Shown here one piece after another: positions 17,325-25,077 of a stretch of 64,000 nt of DNA. The stretch comes from Pseudomonadota bacterium (GTDB taxonomy: Bacteria > Pseudomonadota > Alphaproteobacteria > Sphingomonadales > Sphingomonadaceae), in NCBI GenBank assembly GCA_029550345.1, contig JAKPHK010000068.1:142244-206243 (forward strand), in the 5' to 3' direction. The notes below the pieces were generated by a model that worked only from the letters and a program-made list of their open reading frames with translations, did no database searches and was not told the origin of the DNA. Each line of letters starts with the position of its first letter. The first letter of the stretch is position 1. A program made the position numbers and the translations under genes.

Positions 17325-20021
17325 ATGACCATGCGCATGCTAATCGATGCGCGCCACCAGGAAGAGACCCGGGTGGCGGTGCTGAAGGGCAATCGGATTG
17401 AGGAATTCGACTTTGAATCTGCCGATCACAAGCAGATCAATGGCAATATCTATCTCGCCAAGGTAACCCGGGTTGAACCCTCGCTGCAGGCGGCTTTCGT
17501 CGATTTCGGCGGGAACCGGCACGGCTTTCTGGCGTTCAGCGAAATCCACCCCGATTATTACCAGATCCCCAAAGAGGATCGCGAGGCACTGCTGGCGGAA
17601 GAGGCCGCCCACGCTGAGGAAGAGGCCGCCCTGCGCGCCATCGCCGAGGGTGAAGAAGATTTCGTCGGGGACGACGAGCTTGGCGAAACTCTTGCCGATG
17701 AACTGGCCGGAACCAGCCACGACCACCACGACGAGGAAGACTTCGGCGGGGTGACAGAGGTCGATACGGACGAAAAAGACGAGGTCGCCACGATCGAGGA
17801 CGGCCACGTCGAAGGTGCCTTCGACCATGAAGGCGAAGAAGCCTCCGAAGAAAGCGAAGGCGATGATCAGCGCCGCCGCGGCCGGGGCCGTCGCCGCCAG
17901 GGCGGTAACCGTGGCCACGCCAAGGAAGCCGAAGAGCTGCGCGCCAAGCGCATGGCGCTGCGCCGCCGCTACAAGATCCAGGACGTGATCCAGCGCCGTC
18001 AGGTGCTGCTGGTGCAGGTCGTCAAGGAAGAGCGCGGCAACAAGGGTGCGGCGCTCACCACCTATCTTTCGCTGGCCGGCCGCTACTGCGTACTGATGCC
18101 CAATTCCAGCCATGGCGGCGGGATCAGCCGCAAGATCAGCTCTGCCGCCGATCGCAAGCGGCTCAAGACGATCATTGCCGAGCTTGACCTGCCCAAGTCG
18201 ATGGGCTGCATTGTCCGCACCGCTGGGCTTCAGCGCACCAAGACTGAAATCAAGCGCGATTTCGATTACCTTGCCCGCCTGTGGGACGGGATCCGTGAAA
18301 CCACGCTGAAAAGTACCGCTCCGGCGCTGATCCATTCGGACAGCGATCTGATCAAGCGCGCGATCCGTGACATCTACAATCGCGAGATCGAGGAAGTCGT
18401 CGTCGAAGGCGAAGACGGCTACCGCGCCGCCCGCGACTTCATGAAGCTGCTGATGCCGAGCCACGCCAAGCGGGTGAAGCACTACGCCGATCCGGTGCCG
18501 CTGTTCCAGCGCTATGGCGCCGAGGACCAGCTGACCGCAATGTACGATCCGGTGGTCCAGCTGAAGAGCGGCGGCTACATGGTCATCAACCCGACCGAGG
18601 CGCTGGTCTCGATCGATATCAACTCGGGCCGTTCGACCAAGGAACACGGGATCGAAGCGACCGCGCTCAGCACCAACCTTGAAGCCGCGCGTGAAATCGC
18701 CCGTCAGCTGCGGCTGCGCGACATGGCCGGGCTGGTGGTGATCGACTTCATCGACATGGAGTACAACTCCAACGTCCGTAAGGTCGAAAAGGCAATGAAA
18801 GAGGCGCTGAAGAACGACCGCGCCCGCATTCAGGTTGGCCGGATCTCCAGCTTTGGCCTGATGGAAATGAGCCGCCAGCGCCTGCGCACCGGGGTGCTTG
18901 AAGCCACCACCCGCGCCTGCCCGCACTGCGACGGCACCGGTCTGGTCCGCACCGCATCCAGCGCCGGACTTTCGGCGTTGCGCCTGATCGAGGACGAAGC
19001 GGCCAAGGGCAAGGGCTCGGTGATTTCGCTCTATGCGAGCACCGAAGCTGCGGTCTATCTGCTCAATGCCAAGCGCGCCGATCTCGCCGAGATCGAGGAA
19101 CGCTACGGCGTCAGGGTTGAGGTTCTGCCCGAAGGCGAGAACGAAGGTGCCAAGATGCGTGTCGGTTCGTCCGGCCCACGCCCCGAATTCGTCCCCCGCT
19201 TCGAACCTATCGCCATCGAGGAAGACGATGACGATGTGATCGACGAGGAAGACGATTTCGACGCCGAAACCGAAGACCGTTCCGACGATGGCGAAGGTCG
19301 CGGCAAACGCCGCCGCAAACGCCGCCGCCGGGGTGGCCGGGACCGCGATGAGAATCGCACTGCGCGCGATGGCGACGAGGCCGAGGAAGGTGAAGACGCT
19401 GCCGAGGGCGAAGAGCCCAGCGAAACCGCAGCCGACGGTGAGGACGGCGATGCTCCGCGCAAGAAGCGCCGTCGGGGCCGTCGGCGTCGCGGTGGCCGTG
19501 GGCGCAGCGATGGCGAAGTTGCGGGCGATGCCGATGAAGCGGGCGAGGCGTCAATCGAAGCTGAAGCTGAAGAGTCCGCAGAGGCTGGCGCTGCTGAGCC
19601 CACCGAGGCTCCTGAGGCTCCCGAACCGGCCGCAGAGGAAGCGCCCGCTAAGCCCAAGCGGACCCGCCGCAAGAAGGTGACCGATGAGGCTCCGGCGGCC
19701 GAAGCCGAAGTTGTCGCCGCCGAGGAACCCGCCGCAGCTGCTGCTCCTGTTGAGGAAGCTCCGGTCAAGCCCAAACGGACCCGCAAGAAGAAGGTCGAAG
19801 CCGAAGCTGAAGCCGAACCGGCAGCGCCGGCCGCGGAAGAACCTGCGGCAGAGGCGCCCCCGGCCAAGCCCAAGCGGACTCGCAAGAAGGCAGCCGAACC
19901 GGCACCGGAAGGCGCTGCTTCCGAGCCGGTGGCAGAGGCCGCGCCCGCCGCAGCCGAACCAGCCGACGATACACCTGCGACCCCGCGCCGCGGATGGTGG
20001 CAGCGAACCTTCGGCGAATAA
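17325..20021 (+). CDS. rne: Ribonuclease E
   Basis: Main endoribonuclease of the degradosome. The 898-residue protein opens MTMRMLIDARHQEETRVAVL. Its S1 domain is split by an insertion of roughly 130 residues, acidic then Arg-rich (DDQRRRGRGRRRQGG). The DNase I-like catalytic aspartates lie in SIDINSGRSTKE and VIDFIDMEYNSNVR, and the Zn-link is ACPHCDGTG. The disordered C-terminal scaffold mixes acidic runs, Arg-rich patches and three KPKRTR(R/K)K repeats, ending GWWQRTFGE. ATG 17325 is set by GGAG nine bases upstream and matches the family N terminus. Confidence 0.97.
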   Translation: MTMRMLIDARHQEETRVAVLKGNRIEEFDFESADHKQINGNIYLAKVTRVEPSLQAAFVDFGGNRHGFLAFSEIHPDYYQIPKEDREALLAEEAAHAEEEAALRAIAEGEEDFVGDDELGETLADELAGTSHDHHDEEDFGGVTEVDTDEKDEVATIEDGHVEGAFDHEGEEASEESEGDDQRRRGRGRRRQGGNRGHAKEAEELRAKRMALRRRYKIQDVIQRRQVLLVQVVKEERGNKGAALTTYLSLAGRYCVLMPNSSHGGGISRKISSAADRKRLKTIIAELDLPKSMGCIVRTAGLQRTKTEIKRDFDYLARLWDGIRETTLKSTAPALIHSDSDLIKRAIRDIYNREIEEVVVEGEDGYRAARDFMKLLMPSHAKRVKHYADPVPLFQRYGAEDQLTAMYDPVVQLKSGGYMVINPTEALVSIDINSGRSTKEHGIEATALSTNLEAAREIARQLRLRDMAGLVVIDFIDMEYNSNVRKVEKAMKEALKNDRARIQVGRISSFGLMEMSRQRLRTGVLEATTRACPHCDGTGLVRTASSAGLSALRLIEDEAAKGKGSVISLYASTEAAVYLLNAKRADLAEIEERYGVRVEVLPEGENEGAKMRVGSSGPRPEFVPRFEPIAIEEDDDDVIDEEDDFDAETEDRSDDGEGRGKRRRKRRRRGGRDRDENRTARDGDEAEEGEDAAEGEEPSETAADGEDGDAPRKKRRRGRRRRGGRGRSDGEVAGDADEAGEASIEAEAEESAEAGAAEPTEAPEAPEPAAEEAPAKPKRTRRKKVTDEAPAAEAEVVAAEEPAAAAAPVEEAPVKPKRTRKKKVEAEAEAEPAAPAAEEPAAEAPPAKPKRTRKKAAEPAPEGAASEPVAEAAPAAAEPADDTPATPRRGWWQRTFGE

Positions 20022-20042
20022 TTCAAGGTCAAGATCGTAGAG

Positions 20043-20080
20043 CCCCGCCCCGTCAATACAGATGGGGCGGGGTTTTCTTT
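20043..20080 (+). terminator. Rho-independent terminator of rne
   Basis: A perfect 9-bp stem, CCCCGCCCC with GGGGCGGGG, encloses a 12-base loop and is followed by TTTTCTTT. It begins 21 bases after the rne stop codon, a classic intrinsic terminator. Confidence 0.93.
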
Positions 20081-20114
20081 GCCCGGTTTGCGCTACATCT
20101 TGCCTGGGCCTTAC

Positions 20115-20747
20115 CTAGCCAATCCGCTGCGCCTCACCCCATTCCATCCATCCGGCAAAGCGCGGAGTTCCGGGGGCAAAGCGTTGCCCCAGCACGTTCA
20201 GCGAAAAGCCGGCTTGAGCGATCGGCGCGCCGATTGGCCGGGTCAGATGGCAACCGAGGGCAAGCCGCTTCCACACCGGCTCGATCCGGCGCTGCCATTT
20301 CTGCACCGCAGGATCGGGCGCCTGCCCGTGTTCGGCATAGAGCAGCCTTCCGCCCGGCTTTAGAATTCTGCGCAGTTCCGCCAAAGTCTGTTCCTGGCTG
20401 CCCACCGAGCACAGCGTGAAGGTACAGACGACACAATCGAAACTCGCGTCCTCAAAGGGAATCGCCTCACCAAAACCGCGCCGGACATCGGCCTCCCACC
20501 CCTTCCCGGCCACGGCAGCGCGGGTAAACTCCAGGCCTTTGGCGGACGGGTCCATCCCGGCGAACCCGGTCACGCGGGCCGGGTCATAGAACTGCTGGTT
20601 GATCCCCCCGCCGCAGCCGATCTCGAACACCCTTCCGCTGGCCAGCGGCACCACCGCTTCGCGCAGCCGCATGATCGCAGGCGCTGAACAGGCGCACTTG
20701 ATGAAACGCGGGACGATATGTTCGTCATACCAGTTGGCCAATCCCAC
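20115..20747 (-). CDS. Class I SAM-dependent methyltransferase
   Basis: A 210-residue soluble methyltransferase. Motif I is VFEIGCGGGINQQFYD, followed by the acidic loop GMDPSAKGLEF, then FDCVVCTFTLCSVGSQEQTL and LRRILKPGGRLLYAEHG, matching the UbiE/Methyltransf_11 type. GTG 20747 is the likely start, because a GGGAGGGG site lies upstream and the longer ATG reading adds a cysteine-rich stretch with no family look. The substrate is unknown; small-molecule methylation is likely from the fold. Divergent from the membrane HTH cassette. Confidence 0.83.
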   Translation of the reverse strand: MGLANWYDEHIVPRFIKCACSAPAIMRLREAVVPLASGRVFEIGCGGGINQQFYDPARVTGFAGMDPSAKGLEFTRAAVAGKGWEADVRRGFGEAIPFEDASFDCVVCTFTLCSVGSQEQTLAELRRILKPGGRLLYAEHGQAPDPAVQKWQRRIEPVWKRLALGCHLTRPIGAPIAQAGFSLNVLGQRFAPGTPRFAGWMEWGEAQRIG

Positions 20748-20832
20748 GCCTGCCCCTCCCCGTTTTAACGTTGGACCGCAGCATAGACGGGGGCTGAAAG
20801 TCAGGCAATCCATCGCCAGACAAGGCACACAC

Positions 20833-20853
20833 GCGGTGCACACCGCATGCACC
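20833..20853. promoter_or_regulatory. Nested inverted repeats, candidate operator
   Basis: Two overlapping perfect dyads: GCGGTG-CA-CACCGC (20833-20846) and GGTGCA-N7-TGCACC (20835-20853). They lie about 60 bases before the first HTH gene and 85 before the divergent methyltransferase gene. The size and symmetry suit a dimeric LuxR/GerE-type regulator, possibly the cassette's own products. No binding evidence. Confidence 0.4.
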
Positions 20854-20914
20854 CGACGCCGATTTTCACGCTGGCCACCGAACCTATTTGATACCAGCAG
20901 TGTGACGGGATAGG

Positions 20915-21472
20915 ATGGTACAGACCATGCCGGACATTCTCAAGCAAACCGCACTTCTGGATGCCCTGACCGAGAAGCAGCGTCAGGTGCTTGCACTCGT
21001 CTCAGAGGGCATGACAAGCAAAGAAATCGCAAGGAAAATAGGGATTTCCGAAAGTGCCGTTAACCAACGCATCGAGGTTATCCGGCAACGCCTGGGCGGC
21101 TTGTCACGAGCCCAGATCGCCCGTCTCTACCGACAGACAAGCACGCTGGTAATCACGATTCCGACCAGTAATTCGCTTACAGGTAAGCCAATCCAGCTTC
21201 AAGGCAATGAGGGTAGCGCGCACCAATCGTTGCCGGAGGGTGTTGATGGTTTTTCGGCAGTGGCCGACGAAGCCTTCGACGTGTTGCAGCCCTCCACCCT
21301 TTCCCCGATAACGGTCCTCCCATCGGCCCTGCATGGCCGCTGCGGAACGGCGCTGCGTCTGGCGCTGATCGTTTTGATCGCATTCGGGCTGCTGGCCTGT
21401 TCGGTCCTGGTCCTGACTGTCGCACACAGCCTCGATCAATTGGGGTGGCTGGGTTCACACCCCGCACCATGA
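20915..21472 (+). CDS. LuxR-type HTH protein with C-terminal membrane anchor (first of pair)
   Basis: A 185-residue protein. Residues about 15-75 form a GerE/LuxR helix-turn-helix (LTEKQRQVLALVSEGMTSKE, then ESAVNQRIEVIRQRLGG). A polar linker of about 60 residues follows, then one hydrophobic helix (LRLALIVLIAFGLLACSVLV) near the C terminus. The predicted topology puts the DNA-binding domain in the cytoplasm, tethered to the inner membrane. There is no receiver or autoinducer domain. The stop overlaps the next start by ATGA. Base composition is less GC-biased than in neighbouring genes, hinting at transfer. It is a paralogue of the gene at 21921. Confidence 0.85.
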   Translation: MVQTMPDILKQTALLDALTEKQRQVLALVSEGMTSKEIARKIGISESAVNQRIEVIRQRLGGLSRAQIARLYRQTSTLVITIPTSNSLTGKPIQLQGNEGSAHQSLPEGVDGFSAVADEAFDVLQPSTLSPITVLPSALHGRCGTALRLALIVLIAFGLLACSVLVLTVAHSLDQLGWLGSHPAP

Positions 21473-21924
21473 TCACTTCTTCCCTGGTTCTTGGACTCTT
21501 GACCTTGCTCGCCGTGGCGGCGACTGGTTGGCCGGTCCTCAGGCACGAGAGAAATCAGGCCATCGCTTCGGCAGCCATGCTTGTCGGCAAGTGGCCGTTG
21601 CTCTTTTCCGATCTGAGCGGGTCAGCCATTGACGAAGCGCTTGTTCTTGCCGCCTTTGCGGACGGCTTTGGCCTGATCTGGCTGGCCCGAATCGCAGTTC
21701 GACGCGACCGTTGGCATCCGCTGGTCATGGCAGCAACGGCCTTGATTGCCACATTGTGCGACGCGCTGTTTCTTGGCCACCTGTTCACAAGTCTCACCGC
21801 ACTTGTCGCGATGCTTGAAATTTCATGCTATATTCTCGTCATTACGCTCTGGATCGGCCTTTCCGCCACTATCTGGCGGTCGCGTCGCGGACCGGTCCTC
21901 AGCGAAGACGAGGCAAAGGAATGA
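21469..21924 (+). CDS. Small polytopic membrane protein between paired HTH genes
   Basis: A 151-residue hydrophobic protein with about four membrane helices (starting MITSSLVLGLLTLLAVAATG; later LVLAAFADGFGLIWLARIAV; ending with TALVAMLEISCYILVITLW and a basic tail WRSRRGP). I recognise no family and see no catalytic motif. It overlaps both flanking HTH-membrane genes by ATGA, so all three are likely made in fixed proportion. It could be a sensor or partner that controls the tethered regulators; that is inference from arrangement. Confidence 0.8.
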   Translation: MITSSLVLGLLTLLAVAATGWPVLRHERNQAIASAAMLVGKWPLLFSDLSGSAIDEALVLAAFADGFGLIWLARIAVRRDRWHPLVMAATALIATLCDALFLGHLFTSLTALVAMLEISCYILVITLWIGLSATIWRSRRGPVLSEDEAKE

Positions 21925-22454
21925 CCGGCAAGGCAACGGCCGCACAGTCGCTTCCGAACCTGACGCGCAAACAGCGCGATGTCCTTGCGTTGGTGGCGGA
22001 TAACCGCACCAGCAAGGAAATCGCCGCTCGGCTCGGCATTTCGGAAAGCGCGGTCAACCAGCGGATCGAGATGGTCCGGTCGCGGCTGGGCGGTTTGCCT
22101 CGCGGAGAGCTAGCCCGGCTCTATCGCCAGGAATTTCAGCCTCAGGATGCTGATTTATCGGCAAATAATGAAACATGGCAGAAAATTCACCTTCCCGAGG
22201 ACGCCCCTCCCGGCAAAGGCGGCGACGCGGAGAGTATCTCTGTGTTGCAAGCCGATGGGGTTCCTCCGGGCAGCCTGCAATCGGTAGATGGGTCGCAACT
22301 TTCCGCCTTTTTCTTTGAAGAAGATCGCAGCTGGCTGGGCCGGGATGACCGGCCCACCGCGATCGCGCGCCACGCCGTCATCGTCCTGATCGTGGCGATC
22401 AGCCTGGCTTTCGCGGTGGGCGTAACCTGGCTTCTGGGTCCGGTTGGCAGTTGA
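21921..22454 (+). CDS. LuxR-type HTH protein with C-terminal membrane anchor (second of pair)
   Basis: A 177-residue paralogue of the gene at 20915. The HTH region LTRKQRDVLALVADNRTSKE...ESAVNQRIEMVRSRLGGLPR aligns almost residue for residue with the first copy, including the LARLYRQ end. The linker differs (Asp/Ser-rich). A single C-terminal helix (AVIVLIVAISLAFAVGVTWL) anchors it. Such single-pass, N-terminal-HTH proteins recall ToxR/CadC topology but with a GerE domain. Last gene of the three; sdhB begins 99 bases downstream. Confidence 0.85.
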   Translation: MTGKATAAQSLPNLTRKQRDVLALVADNRTSKEIAARLGISESAVNQRIEMVRSRLGGLPRGELARLYRQEFQPQDADLSANNETWQKIHLPEDAPPGKGGDAESISVLQADGVPPGSLQSVDGSQLSAFFFEEDRSWLGRDDRPTAIARHAVIVLIVAISLAFAVGVTWLLGPVGS

Positions 22455-22553
22455 TCGCGCTTTTTTTGGCCAATGCCCGCTTGCCCCGACGCTCCGAATC
22501 GCTAGAGAAGCGCGAAGACGGCGGTATCGGCCGCGCAGCTAACAGGGATCGAA

Positions 22554-23336
22554 ATGGCAAGCTTTACTCTCCCCGCCAACAGCAAGATCTCGGGCCAGGG
22601 CACGCACCACAAAGCGAATGGCGCCGCCCGCGTGAAGAAATTCACGGTCTATCGCTACGATCCCGATAGCGGACAGAACCCGCACTATGACGTGTTCGAA
22701 ATCGATCTTGATTCCTGCGGACCGATGGTGCTCGACGCCCTGATCAAGATGAAGTCCGAAATGGACCCGTCGCTGACCTTCCGCCGCTCGTGCCGCGAAG
22801 GGATCTGTGGATCCTGCGCGATGAACATGAACGGGCGCAACGGCCTGGCCTGCACCACCGCGATCGAGGATCTGGATGGAGACATCCGCATCACTCCGCT
22901 GCCGGCGATGCAGGTGGTGAAGGACCTCGTTCCTGACTTCACTCACTTCTACGCCCAGTACGCTTCGATCCGTCCGTGGCTGCAAACCGTTTCGACCACG
23001 CCTTCGGGCAAGGAGCGCCTGCAATCGCCCGAAGAGCGCGAGAAGCTTGACGGCCTGTACGAGTGCATCCTGTGCGCCTGCTGCTCCACCAGCTGCCCCA
23101 GCTATTGGTGGAATTCGGACAAGTTCCTTGGCCCGGCGATCCTGCTGCAGGCCTATCGCTGGCTGGCCGACAGCCGCGATGAAATGACCGGTGAACGGCT
23201 GGATGAGCTGGAAGACCCGTTCCGGCTCTATCGCTGCCACACCATCATGAACTGCGCCAATGTCTGCCCCAAGGGTCTTTCCCCGGCACGGGCGATCGCC
23301 GAAATCAAGAAAATGGAAGCCGAACGGCACATTTGA
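22554..23336 (+). CDS. sdhB: Succinate dehydrogenase iron-sulfur subunit
   Basis: Carries the 2Fe-2S, 4Fe-4S and 3Fe-4S clusters that link SdhA flavin to quinone in complex II. The 260-residue protein shows the 2Fe-2S ligands in [16 protein letters not shown], and the 4Fe-4S/3Fe-4S ligands in [17 protein letters not shown] and [15 protein letters not shown]. All expected cysteines are present. sdhC, sdhD and sdhA are not next to it; instead the membrane-HTH cassette lies upstream. The thioesterase and zapE genes follow closely. Confidence 0.97.
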   Translation: MASFTLPANSKISGQGTHHKANGAARVKKFTVYRYDPDSGQNPHYDVFEIDLDSCGPMVLDALIKMKSEMDPSLTFRRSCREGICGSCAMNMNGRNGLACTTAIEDLDGDIRITPLPAMQVVKDLVPDFTHFYAQYASIRPWLQTVSTTPSGKERLQSPEEREKLDGLYECILCACCSTSCPSYWWNSDKFLGPAILLQAYRWLADSRDEMTGERLDELEDPFRLYRCHTIMNCANVCPKGLSPARAIAEIKKMEAERHI

Positions 23337-23351
23337 TAGGCTGGTTGCCCG

Positions 23352-23816
23352 ATGGGCGAGACGCACGGCTTCATCTACGAACCCGATCCGGCCAACCCCG
23401 GCTGGCATCGCTGGGAACTGGCCGATCAAGCCCGGTTCAACGCTCAGACGATGGGCGCCATGCTGGTCCGGGCCGAAGGTGATGGCCTGTGCCGCCTGCG
23501 GATGTTTCCCGAGCTGAAGCATTCCAACCTGCTCGACATGGTTCATGGGGCCGTTACCCTGGCGCTGATCGACATTTCGCTGTTTGCGGCCATGCGCACG
23601 CTGCTTGATGGTGATGCGGCCGGTTCGGTAACGCTGGAACTTTCCAGCCAATTTGTCGGCGCCGGCCGCCTTGATGCGCCGCTTGATGCGCTGGTCGAAG
23701 TCATGCGTGAAACCGGGCGCTTGGTCTTCATGCGCGGAACAGTCGTTCAGGGCACGGATGACAGCCACCTGGTCGCGACTTTTTCGGGCATCGTGCGCAA
23801 GCCCAGCCGCCGATGA
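23352..23816 (+). CDS. PaaI-type hotdog thioesterase
   Basis: Probably hydrolyses an acyl-CoA thioester. The 154-residue protein has the hotdog helix HSNLLDMVHGAVTLALIDI followed by VTLELSSQFVGAGRLDAPL and a terminal strand, as in the PaaI/4HBT family. The substrate is unknown. It starts 15 bases after sdhB and overlaps zapE by ATGA, so the three form an operon. Confidence 0.83.
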   Translation: MGETHGFIYEPDPANPGWHRWELADQARFNAQTMGAMLVRAEGDGLCRLRMFPELKHSNLLDMVHGAVTLALIDISLFAAMRTLLDGDAAGSVTLELSSQFVGAGRLDAPLDALVEVMRETGRLVFMRGTVVQGTDDSHLVATFSGIVRKPSRR

Positions 23817-24925
23817 CCCACGTTATCACCAGATACGAAGCGCTGCTGGCGGCAGGTGAGCTGCGCCCCGATCCCGAACAGCGCCTTTCCGCAGAACGGC
23901 TGGACGCCCTTCAGCGAGAGCTGGAGGCGGACCGGTCAACTGGCCTGATCGGGCGGTTTCTGGGCAAGAGGCCCCCCCAGCCGCGCGGCCTGTACCTGTG
24001 GGGCGGCGTCGGGCGCGGCAAATCGATGCTGATGGACCTGTTCCATGATTGCCTGGCGATCACGGAAAAGCGCCGTGTGCACTTCCACGCCTTCATGCTT
24101 GAGGTGCACGCCCTGCTGCGCGAGGCCCGCAAGACCGAAAGCGGCGATCCGATCCCGCAGGTGGCCGCCGCACTGGCCGCGAACCTGCGCGTACTCGCCT
24201 TCGATGAGATGGTGGTCAACAATTCCGCCGATGCAATGATCATGAGCAGGCTGTTTACAGCGCTGATCACCCAGCACCGCATGACCATCGTTACCACATC
24301 CAACCGCGCGCCCGATCAGCTCTACAAGGACGGACTCAACCGCGAACACTTCCTGCCGTTCATCGCCCTGATCGAACAGGAGCTTGATGTGATCGCGCTG
24401 AACGGCCCGCATGACTACCGGCTGGAACGACTGGCCGGGATCGATACCTGGCACGCCCCGCTTGGTGACGCGGCAACCGCGCAGGTAAGGGAGGCGTTTT
24501 ATCGCCTGACCGACTATCCGCCCGAGGATAGTGAGCACGTCCCCTCAGCCGATTTGGATCTGGGCGGCGGGCGCAAGCTCCATGTTCCAAAGAGCCTCAA
24601 AGGGGTGGCCGTTTTCAGCTTCCGGCGGCTCTGCGGCGAAGCGCGCGGCGCGATCGATTACCTGACCGTCGCGCAAACCTATCATACCGTGATCCTGGTC
24701 GGCATCCCCCGAATGGGCCCGCAGAACCGCAATGAGGCGGCCCGTTTCGTCACGCTGATCGACGCTCTCTATGAGAACAAAGTCAAGCTGTTTGCCGCCG
24801 CCGCAACCGAACCGGAACAGCTTTACACAGCCGGTGACGGCGCCTTCGAATTCGAACGCACCGTCAGCCGACTGATGGAAATGCAAAGCGCCGATTACCT
24901 CGCCGCCGGTCACGGCGAGGATTGA
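23813..24925 (+). CDS. zapE: Cell division protein ZapE / AFG1-like ATPase
   Basis: AAA-type P-loop ATPase of the AFG1/ZapE family. E. coli ZapE acts at the Z ring, and mitochondrial AFG1 in protein quality control. The 370-residue protein has Walker A in LWGGVGRGKSMLMDLFHDC, Walker B in LRVLAFDEMVVNNSADAM, the sensor segment TIVTTSNRAPDQLYKDGLNR and the conserved FSFRRLCGEARGAIDYL. Its start overlaps the thioesterase stop. Linkage to TCA-cycle genes is common in alphaproteobacteria. Confidence 0.92.
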   Translation: MTHVITRYEALLAAGELRPDPEQRLSAERLDALQRELEADRSTGLIGRFLGKRPPQPRGLYLWGGVGRGKSMLMDLFHDCLAITEKRRVHFHAFMLEVHALLREARKTESGDPIPQVAAALAANLRVLAFDEMVVNNSADAMIMSRLFTALITQHRMTIVTTSNRAPDQLYKDGLNREHFLPFIALIEQELDVIALNGPHDYRLERLAGIDTWHAPLGDAATAQVREAFYRLTDYPPEDSEHVPSADLDLGGGRKLHVPKSLKGVAVFSFRRLCGEARGAIDYLTVAQTYHTVILVGIPRMGPQNRNEAARFVTLIDALYENKVKLFAAAATEPEQLYTAGDGAFEFERTVSRLMEMQSADYLAAGHGED

Positions 24926-24932
24926 TCCTCAT

Positions 24933-25006
24933 GCCCCTGCAAGCGATGCAACGCTGTCCAGCGGAATTCCTGTCGTAACCCCGCAGGGGCGGGCCGAATT
25001 TGGCCC
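24933..25006. terminator. Cluster of GC-rich dyads in the convergent zapE/receptor gap
   Basis: The gap between the convergent zapE and receptor genes holds GCCCCTGC...GCAGGGGC (arms 24933 and 24983), the tight hairpin CCCC-GCA-GGGG (24979-24989) and GGGCC-GAATTT-GGCCC (24991-25006). None has a U-tract. Likely a bidirectional transcription-end region, but termination is not certain. Confidence 0.35.
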
Positions 25007-25077
25007 ACCACAGCGTCGCTCCTGGTGATGGACCAATTCGGCTCCGTCAGGGTGGATCAGAATGGGTGGAAACCGCT

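Noticed and set aside
17558..18926. Long open frames on the minus strand inside rne
   Set aside because: They mirror the codon pattern of RNase E, which has catalytic motifs and a terminator; the mirrored frames have no domain and no ribosome site.
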